NCBI RefSeq assembly: GCF_020035535.1
Contig: NZ_CP083349.1
Coordinates: 2,232,001-2,296,000, forward strand
Reading direction: 5' to 3'
Origin: Ensifer adhaerens
GTDB lineage: Bacteria; Pseudomonadota; Alphaproteobacteria; Rhizobiales; Rhizobiaceae
DNA length: 64,000 nt
The notes under the pieces are model-generated. The model saw nothing but the letters and a program-made list of their open reading frames with translations. It made no database searches and had not been told where the DNA came from. The position numbers were made by a program, and so were the translations under genes. This document shows, piece by piece, positions 1 to 8,907 of the stretch; positions within the stretch are counted from its first letter, which is position 1; each line of letters begins with the position of its first letter.

Positions 1-518
1 AGTGCTACCGACCCGAGCGAAAGGATACCGGCAAGCTTCTGCACGGTGCCGAGCACGGCAAGCTGCAGCCACACCGGGCCGGCAGCCGGGTCGACGAACT
101 GCGGCAGGAAAGCGAACATGAAGAGCAGCGACTTCGGGTTCGTCAGGCTGTTGATCGTTCCCTCGCGAACCGCGCGCCAATCGGAGACGTCGGCCGCTGC
201 CAGCCGCTTCTTGGTGGCAGCCTTGCCGAAACTCGACGAGACCATCCGCGCACCGAGATAGAGCATGTAGGCAGCGCCCACCCATTGCAGCAACAGGAGA
301 CCGGCGGGATAGGCCTTCAGCAACGAGGCGACCCCCAGAACCAGGAGGCTCACCTGCACCACGCCCGCAACGAACACCATGCCGACGACCGTCAGCAGCG
401 CCACGCGGCGGCCCTGCCCGATCCCGCGTGCGAGAACCAGCATCATGTCCGGACCGGGCGTGATTTCGAGAACGAATAGTGCGGCAACGAAGGTCAGGAG
501 AATGGGAAGATCGGCCAT
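1..518 (-). CDS. LysE/RhtB family amino-acid exporter (3' end cut by window edge)
   Basis: Reading on the minus strand from the ATG at 516-518 gives an open frame that runs off the window edge after about 172 codons. The first helix carries the family hallmark TPGPDM at residues 20-25, followed by further hydrophobic helices, and an internal NP-x-x-LLF segment typical of LysE/RhtB/CadD proteins. The usual length is about 205-210 residues, so only the last helix is missing. Family members export amino acids or related metabolites across the inner membrane; the substrate cannot be told from sequence. It is transcribed divergently from the methyltransferase at 793. A second full LysE paralogue lies at 15822. 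Confidence 0.88.
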   Translation of the reverse strand, partial: MADLPILLTFVAALFVLEITPGPDMMLVLARGIGQGRRVALLTVVGMVFVAGVVQVSLLVLGVASLLKAYPAGLLLLQWVGAAYMLYLGARMVSSSFGKAATKKRLAAADVSDWRAVREGTINSLTNPKSLLFMFAFLPQFVDPAAGPVWLQLAVLGTVQKLAGILSLGSVA

Positions 519-792
519 CGGAGATTCCGGTTCGGGTCAGCATTCACACGCTTAGCCGGAAGCTTCCGGCCTGTCGATCAGCCGCGCGGTGACGGCGGGC
601 CGACTTTTTTCTTCGCCTGCCGCCATCTTCGTCTAGTCTGTGCGAAAACGTCGCCGGCAGAGGACTTCGGCGGGAATGAATGGTGAGCGGAAAACCTCGA
701 CGTCTGCAGATCCCGCAATAGAAGGCGGGACGCCCACCCTTCCCCAGCCTCGCCTCCCCGTCTCCTGCAGCATCGACATCCCAAAAGCACCC

Positions 793-1395
793 ATGACAAA
801 ATCCGAAACGAACGACACCCTCGCCTTCTACCGCGACAATGCCGCCACCTATGCGGCGCGCGAACGCAAGCCGCCGACCGCTCGCCTTGAGGCCTTCATG
901 CGTCGACTGTCGCCGGGCGCTGCCGTACTCGACCTCGGCTGCGGCGGCGGCCACGATAGTCTCATTCTTCTGGAGCACGGGTTCGACGTCACCGCCTGCG
1001 ACGGCTCGGCGGATCTCGCGCGGGAAGCCGAACTGCGCATCGGCCGCAAGGTCGAAGTGACAAGGTTTCAGGAGATCGTTTGGGAAGAACGGTTCGACGG
1101 CATCTGGGCCGAGGCCTCGCTCTTGCATGTGCCGCGCGCGGAGCTTGCCGACGTGCTCACGCGCATTCGCCGGACGCTGAAGCCGGGCGGTCTTCTGCAG
1201 GCGAGTTTCAAGGCAGGCGAGACGGAAGGCCACGACCGCTTCGGCCGCTACTTCAACTATCCCTCGGCCGAATGGCTCCACGGCCGCTTCGAGGACGCCA
1301 GATGGTCGGACATCGAGATCAGCGAGGCCGATGGCAGTGGCTACGACGGCGAGCCGACCCGCTGGCTGCATGTGGCGGCAATCCGTTCGGCCTGA
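793..1395 (+). CDS. class I SAM-dependent methyltransferase
   Basis: The protein is 200 residues from the ATG at 793. The frame stays open upstream to 640, but that part is low-complexity and reads as a frame extension. Motif I is VLDLGCGGGHDS at roughly residues 45-56, followed by the acidic VTACDGS strand that binds the SAM ribose, and a post-motif LKPGGLLQASFK segment. This is the Methyltransf_11/25 type of small-molecule methyltransferase. The C-terminal part around FNYPSAEWLHGRF resembles rhizobial stand-alone methyltransferases of unknown substrate. No neighbour suggests a pathway. Confidence 0.85.
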   Translation: MTKSETNDTLAFYRDNAATYAARERKPPTARLEAFMRRLSPGAAVLDLGCGGGHDSLILLEHGFDVTACDGSADLAREAELRIGRKVEVTRFQEIVWEERFDGIWAEASLLHVPRAELADVLTRIRRTLKPGGLLQASFKAGETEGHDRFGRYFNYPSAEWLHGRFEDARWSDIEISEADGSGYDGEPTRWLHVAAIRSA

Positions 1396-1476
1396 TGCGC
1401 GTTCTTAGCCAGCATCTTCACTTGGCCGGCCCCGTCACTGAGGGGAGCGACGCCTAAGACTGTCGCGTAAAAGGCT

Positions 1477-1683
1477 TCACACACCAAGCAACAACATCAA
1501 GCCCAGCAGCACGCTGGGCATGGAGACCATTCGCAAGTAGGTGCTTGGCGCGAAAAAGACAGCCCACAGGCCGATACCCGCGCCGAGCAGCGGGATAAAC
1601 AGGAAATTGTCGATGAAGCGCGCCCAAACGGCAGCCGCCGACGGCCCGCAGCGGCTACAACCGGTATCCCCAATCCTGACGCC
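1477..1683 (-). other. in-frame hydrophobic reading frame after the stop of the 32-aa ORF
   Basis: The frame of the small ORF at 1684-1782 continues past its TGA for 68 further codons without a stop until TGA at 1477. It encodes two hydrophobic stretches (around FIDNFLFIPLLGAG and PSVLLGLMLLLG) that look like membrane segments. There is no ATG, GTG or TTG near its beginning, so it has no obvious start of its own. It could be the decayed remainder of a longer small membrane protein split by a nonsense mutation, or chance. Confidence 0.25.
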
Positions 1684-1782
1684 TCAGGCTTCGCGACTGA
1701 AGTAACTCAGGATCAGAAGCGTGCAGATCGCCGCAACGATCAAGGCGTCGAAAAGTGCAAAGTGCTCGAAGAATGAGAGCAT
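1684..1782 (-). CDS. predicted 32-aa single-span membrane protein
   Basis: The ATG at 1780-1782 is preceded on the minus strand by a near-perfect Shine-Dalgarno sequence (AAGGAGG, about 7 nt upstream). The 32 codons encode an amphipathic start (MLSFFEHF), a hydrophobic core with ALIVAAICTLLIL, and a charged end (SREA). This is the profile of a very small bitopic membrane protein. Length, the strong ribosome site and composition are the only support; no family is recognised. It lies alone in a gap of about 800 nt. Confidence 0.5.
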   Translation of the reverse strand: MLSFFEHFALFDALIVAAICTLLILSYFSREA

Positions 1783-2214
1783 GGCATGTCCTCCTTCCAA
1801 CTAAACCTATGAGAGCACATATTTTTTAGGTTTGAAAGAAAAATCCCGGGATATACTGAATTTTCGTGAATATTACTCAACACTATTATTGCCTTGCAGC
1901 AAAATATTTCGGCAGTGCACAATGGTATTTTCGTTTTCCCTTGCCGAGACTGATCGCAAATCCATCACCCCGCCTGAACATCGAACGGCTTGATTTCGCT
2001 CCAATCGGTCGACGTTGGGCGGCCCCTCTGAGGCAACGGTCCGGAGCCGAAGTCGACATCCTCCTCCTTGCCCGTGACCGAAGCGATGTGAGGCAAAACC
2101 CGACCCTTGGTCGCCCGCCAAACCGATTGACGGCGCTACCGGGAGGTGTAGACATTAGGAATTTCGAATAGACGAGATCCACCGTCCGGTGGGGCAAATT
2201 TCCAGGGGGTGCGC
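1783..2214. other. intergenic, AT-richer promoter-type DNA
   Basis: About 430 nt without a supportable gene. The part at 1800-1930 is clearly AT-richer than the surroundings and probably holds the promoter of the small ORF on the minus strand. The part before 2215 should hold the sulfatase promoter. The overlapping open frames here have no ribosome sites and no protein-like composition. Confidence 0.4.
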
Positions 2215-3741
2215 ATGTCTGAACTGCAAGCGGGCCGCGCGGGCGCGAGCGCTCGTGACCTTGAGGCGACCGGAACCGGCAAGGGCAGCAAGGGCCCGAC
2301 GCGGCGGCAGGCGCTGCTCGGCGGAGGGGCGGCGATGGCCGTTGCGGCCGGCATGCCCTTGAGCCTTGGCGGGCTTTCGCCCTCCCCGGCCCTCGCCAAT
2401 GGCACGACGCCGCCGAACATCGTCTACATCATCGCCGACGATCTTGGCTTTGCCGATGTCGGCTTTCATGGCTCGGACATCAGGACGCCCAATCTCGACA
2501 GGCTCGCCGAAACGGGCGTGACCTTCGATGCATTCTACACCCAGCCGATGTGCACGCCGACGCGCGCCGCCTTCCTCACCGGCCGCTACCCCCTGCGCTA
2601 CGGGCTGCAGACCGGGGTCATCCCCTCGCCCGGCTCCTACGGGCTGGCGCTCGACGAGTACCTCTTGTCTCAGGTCATGAAGGACGCCGGCTACAGGACC
2701 GCGCTCGTCGGCAAGTGGCATCTCGGCCATGCCAAGGTGGAATACTGGCCAAAACAGCGCGGCTTCGACAGCTTCTATGGCGCGCTGGTCGGCGAAATCG
2801 ATCACTTCAAGCATTCCTCCCACGGCGTGAAGGACTGGTATCGGGAGAACAAGCCGCTTGAGGAAACCGGGTTCGACAACACGCTCTTCGGCGACGAGGC
2901 CGTGCGGGTGGTGGATGGGCACGATCCCGCAGCACCGCTGTTCCTCTATCTCGCCTTCACCGCGCCGCACACGCCGTTCCAGGCGCCCGAAGAATATCTC
3001 GACCGTTACAAGCACATTGCGGATGAAAACCGCCGTGCCTATGCGGCGATGATCTCCGTGCTCGACGATGGCATCGGCAAGCTGCTGGCGGCGCTTGAAA
3101 AGCGTGGCATGCGCGACAACACGCTGATCGTCTTTCACAGCGACAATGGCGGCGTGACAAGCTCGCTCTTTGCCGGCGACAGCAAGGTCAGCGGCGGATT
3201 GCCGGCGAGCAACGGCCCCTTGCGCGATGGCAAGGGCACGCTCTACGAGGGCGGCACCCGCGTCGCAGCGCTTGCCAATTGGCCCGAGAGGATCAAGCCG
3301 GGCAAGGTCGGCGGCATGGTCCATGTCGTCGACATGTACCCGACGCTGGCCGCGATCGCCGGCGCACCACTTGGCAAGAACAAGCCGCTCGACGGCATGA
3401 ACCTCTGGCCGGCCCTGAGCGAAGGCAAGCCTTCGCCACGCGGGGAACTCGTCTACAATGTCGATCCGCTGGCCGGTGCGGTGCGCAAGGACAATTGGAA
3501 GCTCGTGTGGAAGGCGGCCCTGCCCTCCAGGCTGGAACTCTTCGACCTGGCCGCCGACCCGTCCGAGACCAGGGATCTTTCGGCGGACAACGGCGACAGG
3601 GTGCACGAACTTCAGGACTGGATCACCAGGCTTGCCGGCGAGATGGTCCAGCCGCTTCTTCTCATGGATGCCGCGCGGCTGACCTTCTACGCGCCGCCGG
3701 TCGTCGCCGACCCTGCAACGCTGTTCAGCCTGGGTGACTGA
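2215..3741 (+). CDS. Tat-exported type I sulfatase (arylsulfatase family)
   Basis: The protein is 508 residues. It hydrolyses sulfate esters using a formylglycine made from the cysteine of the CxPxR motif, seen here as C113-T-P-T-R117 followed by AAFLTGR. Metal ligands include the Asp pair of IADD (75-76) and the later HSDNGG. The second signature GYRTALVGKWHLG is at about 159-171. The N-terminus has a twin-arginine motif (TRRQALL, about 29-35), an Ala/Gly-rich hydrophobic stretch and an ALA-N cleavage site near 61, so the enzyme should be periplasmic. ATG 2215 is preferred over GTG 2209 because AGGGGGT lies 4 nt before it. No formylglycine-generating enzyme is encoded nearby, so maturation depends on one elsewhere. 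Confidence 0.93.
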   Translation: MSELQAGRAGASARDLEATGTGKGSKGPTRRQALLGGGAAMAVAAGMPLSLGGLSPSPALANGTTPPNIVYIIADDLGFADVGFHGSDIRTPNLDRLAETGVTFDAFYTQPMCTPTRAAFLTGRYPLRYGLQTGVIPSPGSYGLALDEYLLSQVMKDAGYRTALVGKWHLGHAKVEYWPKQRGFDSFYGALVGEIDHFKHSSHGVKDWYRENKPLEETGFDNTLFGDEAVRVVDGHDPAAPLFLYLAFTAPHTPFQAPEEYLDRYKHIADENRRAYAAMISVLDDGIGKLLAALEKRGMRDNTLIVFHSDNGGVTSSLFAGDSKVSGGLPASNGPLRDGKGTLYEGGTRVAALANWPERIKPGKVGGMVHVVDMYPTLAAIAGAPLGKNKPLDGMNLWPALSEGKPSPRGELVYNVDPLAGAVRKDNWKLVWKAALPSRLELFDLAADPSETRDLSADNGDRVHELQDWITRLAGEMVQPLLLMDAARLTFYAPPVVADPATLFSLGD

Positions 3742-3771
3742 CCATTGACGACAGGCCCGGCGCCTGGCCGC

Positions 3772-4065
3772 CTAAACCGGCGTCACCGATTTCACGCTGC
3801 CGGTGGTATCGACGATGCAGCTGTATTTGCGGCCGCCAGCGTCGAGGTCGACGCTGTAGGAGGTCGCGTCGAGCGCCCGCGAACTGGTCGGCAGCACCTT
3901 GGAGCTGTCGACCAGCGCTGCGCCGGCCGCGGCATGGGCGCAGAGCAGCTGCAGGTCGGCCGGCGCCGTCTGCAGGCTGGTGCGGGCCATGTCCTCCGGC
4001 TTGGGCGCGGACTGGCAGCCGCTGATCGCGGTCATGGCCGCCAGCGCCAGAACAAGGCCTTTCAT
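3772..4065 (-). CDS. small predicted lipoprotein
   Basis: The frame begins 8 codons earlier, but the ATG at 4063-4065 places a clean lipoprotein signal at the N-terminus: Lys, a hydrophobic run LVLALAAM, then the lipobox ISGC at residues 13-16. The mature part is about 80 residues, with two further cysteines (LLCAH and YSCIVD) that may form a disulfide. It ends with a sequence about Val-Lys-Ser-Val-Thr-Pro-Val. No function is known to me. It is convergent with the sulfatase and lies downstream of the L,D-transpeptidase on the same strand, 160 nt away. Confidence 0.75.
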   Translation of the reverse strand: MKGLVLALAAMTAISGCQSAPKPEDMARTSLQTAPADLQLLCAHAAAGAALVDSSKVLPTSSRALDATSYSVDLDAGGRKYSCIVDTTGSVKSVTPV

Positions 4066-4225
4066 ACGCAATATCCCCTCGCTCACCACGTATCCTCCCC
4101 TTCGGATCTTCTATCCCTGTTCCTTCGAACGATCGGTCGCGCGAACCCCCGGGCGGCTGATCTCTAATGTCCCGGCGCTCGCAAGGCGCACCACCGGGCG
4201 GGCGACCCGCCTCATCCCTGCCGCC

Positions 4226-4933
4226 TCAAACGCCCTTGTAGAGCGCCGCCCCCTGCATCAGCACGATCACCTTGGCGCCGATCGCGATGCGCGAGTGCAG
4301 GTCAATGACGTCGTCGTTGTTCATGCGGATGCAGCCGGAGGAGACGTCGAGCCCGATCGTCCAGGGCTCCACCGTCCCGTGGATGCGGTAGATCGTGTCC
4401 TGGTCGCCCTCGTAGAGATAGAGCGCGCGGGCGCCGAGCGGATTGTCCGGCCCGCCGGGCATGCCGGCTGCCCATTTCGCCGCGTTCGGGTCGCGTGCCA
4501 CCATTTCGGCAGGCGGCGTCCAGGTCGGCCATTCGGCCGTGCGACCGACGCGCACGATGCCGGCCCAGCCGAAACCTTCGCGGCCGACGCCGATGCCGTA
4601 GCGGATCGCCTGGCCGCCGGGCTGCACGAGGTAGAGGAAGTGCTGATTGCCGTCGATGATGATCGTGCCGGGCTGCTCCGCCGTGCGGAAGGTCACCACC
4701 TGGCGGCGGAAGGCCTCCGGCAACTGGTTGTTGCGGGCGAAATATTGCCGCGCTTTCTTCTTGTCGTAGTTCACCCACTTCTTGGTGCGGGCGTCGTAGA
4801 TCTGCGTCTGCGCCCAAGCAGCGAGCGGGCCGAGGGCAAGGGCAGCGGCAAGCACCGCGACGCCGAGCTTGCGCCGGGTCCAAACGGGCTGACCGACGTG
4901 ATCAAAGCCGTTGTCTTCAGAATGTCCGGTCAT
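4226..4933 (-). CDS. L,D-transpeptidase (YkuD/ErfK family)
   Basis: The protein is 235 residues with a signal peptide (Arg-Arg near 20, hydrophobic 24-40, AWA cleavage near 41). The YkuD catalytic domain occupies about 85-228, with the hallmark HGT (His185) and SSGCIRM (nucleophile Cys201). Such periplasmic enzymes form 3-3 peptidoglycan crosslinks or attach proteins to the wall. The start chosen is ATG 4931-4933, which overlaps the stop of the upstream gene as ATGA, so translation is probably coupled. The frame extends 15 codons further into the upstream gene, which I regard as spurious. Confidence 0.92.
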   Translation of the reverse strand: MTGHSEDNGFDHVGQPVWTRRKLGVAVLAAALALGPLAAWAQTQIYDARTKKWVNYDKKKARQYFARNNQLPEAFRRQVVTFRTAEQPGTIIIDGNQHFLYLVQPGGQAIRYGIGVGREGFGWAGIVRVGRTAEWPTWTPPAEMVARDPNAAKWAAGMPGGPDNPLGARALYLYEGDQDTIYRIHGTVEPWTIGLDVSSGCIRMNNDDVIDLHSRIAIGAKVIVLMQGAALYKGV

Positions 4934-5886
4934 GGCTTGGCCCACCCGTCGATGCGCGCCGCATTGTCCTCGGCCCATTTCTTGGCATAGTCGGCCGGCG
5001 TCTGCCGCTCGACCTCCAGCGCGTAGCTCATCTTCGTCACTTCCTCCGGCGAGAAATCCACCTTCTCCAGGAACTTCGCCACGTCAGGGTGTTTCTTGCC
5101 GAAGGCGGTGGCATAGGCGATCTGGAAATGCGCCGCCTCCCAGGCCGTCGAGGCGCTGGACTTCGAGACCCAGAGCGGGTCGCTCGGCGGCAGGATCTTC
5201 CACTTGGCGGCATCGTGCGGCGGTTCTTCGAGCCGCGCGATCTGGTGCAACTCGAACACGTGATGCGGCGCGTAGCAGTAAAAGACCATCGGCCGGTCGG
5301 TCGCGACCGCGGCATCGACGGCCGCCATCGCCACCTCCTCTTCCGCCTCGAACAGCGTCAGCGTCTTGTCGTAGCCGTAGCCGGCCGCCCGCGCCCGCTC
5401 GATCCCGGTCGAAAGCCAGGTGGCAGCGCCGATCCACATCTCGCCCTTGCCGTCGCCGTCAGTGTCGAGGATCTTGGTCTTGTCAGGATTGCTGAGATCA
5501 GCCGCCGACTTGATCGTCTTGGCCGCTTCCGGCGTGGCGCAGAGCCCCTGCCAGGCCGGTACGCTGCGCTCGGTCAGTTGGCCGACACCCTTGTCGGTCA
5601 CGTATTTGCGCACGACATCCTCGAAATTCGGCCGCCAGACTTCCGGCTGGATATCGACCGTACCCGTCTCGAAGCCGACGAAGGCATTGAGCGTGCCAAG
5701 CTCCTTGACCTCGGCGTCGAGACCGAATTTCTTGGCGATGCCCACCTTCAGGATATTGGCCGTTGCCTGGCCGGACGGCCAGTTCGGCATGGCGATCACC
5801 AGGTCGGCGGCCATGACCGGAAGGGCCACGGATGCGGCGAATATGGCAGCCAGCGCCGCTGGCAGAAACCTCGACTTTCCCTTCAC
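4930..5886 (-). CDS. glycine betaine/choline-type ABC transporter substrate-binding protein (ProX/OpuAC family)
   Basis: A 318-residue secreted binding protein. The best start is GTG at 5884-5886, preceded by GGAGGGGAC; it gives a typical signal peptide (KGKSR, hydrophobic 8-24, VMA-A cleavage near 26). The long in-frame extension to 6027 lacks these features. The mature part shows OpuAC-type sequence: the ligand region near MPNWPSGQ, ELGTLNAFVGFETGTVDIQPEVW and WLSTGIERARAAGYG. Family members bind quaternary amines for osmoprotection or catabolism. No permease or ATPase gene adjoins it. Instead its stop overlaps the start of an L,D-transpeptidase. Confidence 0.88.
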   Translation of the reverse strand: MKGKSRFLPAALAAIFAASVALPVMAADLVIAMPNWPSGQATANILKVGIAKKFGLDAEVKELGTLNAFVGFETGTVDIQPEVWRPNFEDVVRKYVTDKGVGQLTERSVPAWQGLCATPEAAKTIKSAADLSNPDKTKILDTDGDGKGEMWIGAATWLSTGIERARAAGYGYDKTLTLFEAEEEVAMAAVDAAVATDRPMVFYCYAPHHVFELHQIARLEEPPHDAAKWKILPPSDPLWVSKSSASTAWEAAHFQIAYATAFGKKHPDVAKFLEKVDFSPEEVTKMSYALEVERQTPADYAKKWAEDNAARIDGWAKP

Positions 5887-6397
5887 AGTCCCCTCCGGCC
5901 TCGAGCAATCGATGCGAATGACGTCGTGAATGCGTATGTCGTGTTCCGGGCAACGCTGGAGCGTGCCGGTGCTCTGCACGTTTCCCTGGATCGCAGCCGA
6001 CCGAAGGACAAACATGCAGTCATTCAAAGTGCTTCGGCCGCCTCTCGCGTCTCGTGGGACGCCCGGCGCCGCGCGTGAATGCGAAGCTTATCAATGCTTT
6101 GGCCCTCAGGCCCTGCCATTCCCCGTGCCGTAACCGGCATCTTCATTTCTGGCCGGCAGGATGCATAGAACGGCAGGCTTCGTCAACGTATTAGCTACAC
6201 CGCACGTTGCATGGCCGGCCCGCCGATCGTTGAAGCGGAAGTGCCTGCTGGCTCGCAAGGGATTGCCTGCCGAAGGGCGCTCAGTGCCCGCTCTTTCTTG
6301 CCGGCTCGCTGTAGACGGGATGCGGCGGGCCGCACCCCCGGCCCGCCTGCCCGGCAACGACAGGGCATCTTCGCCCTGCCCGTCGCTCCATAAAGTC
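5887..6397. other. intergenic, one GC-rich hairpin
   Basis: About 510 nt without a credible gene. It must contain the promoter of the binding-protein operon on the minus strand. Near the chemoreceptor end there is an inverted repeat GCGGGCC (6325-6331) with GGCCCGC (6340-6346). It could stop transcription of the chemoreceptor gene, though no T-run follows. Confidence 0.4.
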
Positions 6398-8131
6398 TCA
6401 GGCCGCCCGTGCGTCGCCTGCGCGGCGCCGGTCGCCAATTCCGCCCATCGCTGCCCCCGTGCCCGCCTCGCGCCGCTCGGCGCGGCGGTTCAGCTGGAAG
6501 CGGTTGACGAGGTCCGTCAGCCGCTGCGCGCCCTCGGCCAGCCGGACGCTGACATCGGCGGTGCGGTCCACCATGCCGGCGTTCTGCTGCGTCATGGCGT
6601 CGATGTCGTTGACGGCAAGGCTGATTTCCCCGAGGCCGGTCGTCTGTTCGGTCGCAGCCATTGCGATCGCCTCGATCCGCGTATCAATCGCGGCAACGAA
6701 ATCTTCGATTTCCTTGAGCGCGTTGCCGGTGTCGCCAACGAGACGCACGCCTTCGGCCACTTCCGTCACCGAGTTGTGGATGAGATCCTTGATTTCCTTG
6801 GCGGCCTTGGCCGACCGCTGGGCAAGCTCGCGCACTTCCTGCGCCACGACGGCAAAGCCCTTGCCGGCATCACCCGCCCGCGCCGCCTCGACGCCGGCGT
6901 TGAGCGCCAAAAGGTTCGTCTGGAAGGCGATCTCGTCGATCACGCCGATGATCTGGCTGATCTCTTCGGACGCCGCCTTGATGCGCTGCATCGCGGTCAC
7001 CGCATCACGAACCACGCCGGACGAAGCATGGGCGGACTGGCGCGCATTCTGCACGAGCGTCCGCGTCTGCTGCGTGTTTTCGGTGGAAGTGCGCACGGAA
7101 ACGGTCGCCTGTTCCAGCGCCGCCGAGGTCTGCTCCAGGGCGCTTGCCTGCTGGCGCGTGCGCTCGGACAGGTGCTCGGCCGCATCCTTCATCTCTTTGC
7201 TGTTGTCGTTCAGTTCGCGGGTTTGGCGCAGCACCGCCGAGAGCGTCTCCTGGAACATGCCGATCGAGGTGTTGAAGTCGCGCCGGAGGCCTTCGAGCTC
7301 GCCGACAAAGGGCTCGTCCAGCGTCATGCGGATATTGCACTCGGCAAGGCGGCCGAGCCCGGCGCCGATCTCCCTGACCGCCAACACGCGATCGGAAACG
7401 TCGAGCGCGAACTTCACCACCTTCAGTACCCGCCCCGCATCGTCGAGGATCGGATTATAGGAGGCCTGGATGAAGACTTTTCGCCCACCCTTGCCGAGGC
7501 GCATGAACTGGTCGGTGGCAAAGCGCCCGGCCGAAAGATCGCGCCAGAAGGCCGCATAGTCGGGCGAGTGGGCGTAGTCCGGCTGGCAAAACATGGAGTG
7601 ATGCCGGCCGACGATCTCATGGAGTTCGTACCCCATCGTCTTCAGGAAATTCTCGTTGGCGGTGATGATCTCGCCGGCAGGCGTGAACTCGATGATCGCC
7701 TGGGCCCGCGAAAGCGCGTCGATCTTGCCCTGGTCGTCCGTGCTCTTTGCCTTGGTCGCGGTGATGTCGGTCGCGAACTTCACCACCTTGTAAGGCGTCT
7801 TGCCCTTGAACACCGGATTGTAGGAGGCCTCGATCCAGATCTCGCGGCCACCTTTGCCGATGCGCTTGTACTGCTGGCGGTCATATTCGCCGCGCGCAAG
7901 CCGTGCCCAGAAGTCGCGATAGGCAGCCGACGCCGCCTCTTCCGGCTGCACGAAGATGCGGTGATGCCGGCCCACGATCTCCCTGAGCTCATAGCCCATG
8001 GCACGGCAGAAGTTCTCGTTGGCTGTCAGGATATTGCCGGTGAGATCGAATTCGATGATCGCCTGCGACCGGTTGATCGCATCGAGCATGGCTTTGGCAT
8101 CGGACGAAAAAAGAGACGGCAGGCCAGTCAT
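6398..8131 (-). CDS. cytosolic double-PAS methyl-accepting chemotaxis protein
   Basis: 577 residues with no membrane segment or signal peptide. Two PAS domains with PAC-like tails lie in tandem (about 12-125 and 130-250). Each has NENF, MGYEL-x-EIVGRHH and ASYNP signatures, showing an internal duplication. The C-terminal signalling domain has the conserved hairpin tip EIAFQTNLLALNAG and GKGFAVVAQEVRELAQRSA. It should form a soluble receptor that feeds CheA/CheW in response to internal redox, energy or small-molecule signals. Architecture matches the cytosolic PAS-PAS receptor McpY of S. meliloti, but orthology is not shown. The C-terminus (RRRAGDARAA) lacks a CheR/CheB-docking pentapeptide. 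Confidence 0.92.
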   Translation of the reverse strand: MTGLPSLFSSDAKAMLDAINRSQAIIEFDLTGNILTANENFCRAMGYELREIVGRHHRIFVQPEEAASAAYRDFWARLARGEYDRQQYKRIGKGGREIWIEASYNPVFKGKTPYKVVKFATDITATKAKSTDDQGKIDALSRAQAIIEFTPAGEIITANENFLKTMGYELHEIVGRHHSMFCQPDYAHSPDYAAFWRDLSAGRFATDQFMRLGKGGRKVFIQASYNPILDDAGRVLKVVKFALDVSDRVLAVREIGAGLGRLAECNIRMTLDEPFVGELEGLRRDFNTSIGMFQETLSAVLRQTRELNDNSKEMKDAAEHLSERTRQQASALEQTSAALEQATVSVRTSTENTQQTRTLVQNARQSAHASSGVVRDAVTAMQRIKAASEEISQIIGVIDEIAFQTNLLALNAGVEAARAGDAGKGFAVVAQEVRELAQRSAKAAKEIKDLIHNSVTEVAEGVRLVGDTGNALKEIEDFVAAIDTRIEAIAMAATEQTTGLGEISLAVNDIDAMTQQNAGMVDRTADVSVRLAEGAQRLTDLVNRFQLNRRAERREAGTGAAMGGIGDRRRAGDARAA

Positions 8132-8259
8132 GGAGGGCGGGACCTATAGCTAACAAATCGAAAAGGGATACATGCGAATTGTAGCTATTCGTATGATAAA
8201 TTCCTTAAGCGATTGTTTTCGAGTGCGATAGAACCCCTAAGATTGCAGTGCTTTTGCTC

Positions 8260-8775
8260 TCAGGCGGCCCCGGTCCCGATTGCGGGCTTCGCCCTGAAAT
8301 CCCGCAGGGCGAAGTGACCGGCGACCAGCCAGATCAACAGTTCGAGCGCGAAGGTCCAGTGCAGCAGGAAGTTCAGATACCAGGGCCGATAGACCGCCTG
8401 GACATGCACCAGGTTCACCCGGAGATCGGCGAAGGGAAAGAACCAACGGATATCCGCCGCGATCGAATCCAGCACCAGATGCAGAAGCACGCTGATGAGC
8501 CCGACGCCGACGAGCACGAGCTGGTTGCGCCGTCCGGTGGCAATGAGGAGAAGCGCGATCGCCGCCGCCAGCACCAGCCAGAAAACGGGTGTGTGTACCC
8601 AGTAATCGTGATGCAGCGTGCGGCGCTGGTCGATCAGGTAGAAATAGGCAAGATCGAAATCCGGCAGAACGGAACAGACAAGCCCAGTACCCAAGATGGC
8701 GCGGGCCTGCGAGGGACTGCGGCGCGCAAAGGGGCGGCTCAGCAGATAGCCTGCCGGCAGATGGGCAATGAACAA
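8260..8775 (-). CDS. YdjM-like membrane-bound predicted metal-dependent hydrolase
   Basis: About 171 residues with four to five hydrophobic helices. Conserved polar patches near PDFD, HHDYWVHTP and LLHLVLDS resemble the LexA-regulated membrane hydrolase (YdjM-like) family, which carries His/Asp residues on helices. There is no ATG. The TTG at 8773-8775 is favoured because GGGAGGAAA lies 6-14 nt upstream; a TTG at 8797-8799 would add eight residues. It is a single gene between the chemoreceptor and a small ORF. No SOS box was recognised upstream. Confidence 0.7.
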   Translation of the reverse strand: MFIAHLPAGYLLSRPFARRSPSQARAILGTGLVCSVLPDFDLAYFYLIDQRRTLHHDYWVHTPVFWLVLAAAIALLLIATGRRNQLVLVGVGLISVLLHLVLDSIAADIRWFFPFADLRVNLVHVQAVYRPWYLNFLLHWTFALELLIWLVAGHFALRDFRAKPAIGTGAA

Positions 8776-8907
8776 GACCAGTTTCCTCCCGAAGCGCAAT
8801 CACGCGATATCAGCGCCTCTCGCAGGCACAGTCGTGACGCGAATGCTTGAGGATTTGCAACCGATCATGTCGGATTCGTGGCCTCACAGCTATCGTGGCC
8901 AGCGGCA

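Noticed and set aside
2155..3606. 483-codon minus-strand open frame
   Set aside because: It is antisense to the sulfatase, whose motifs are complete; GC-rich codon bias opens long shadow frames.
6161..8149. 662-codon plus-strand open frame
   Set aside because: Antisense shadow of the chemoreceptor gene; composition is not protein-like.
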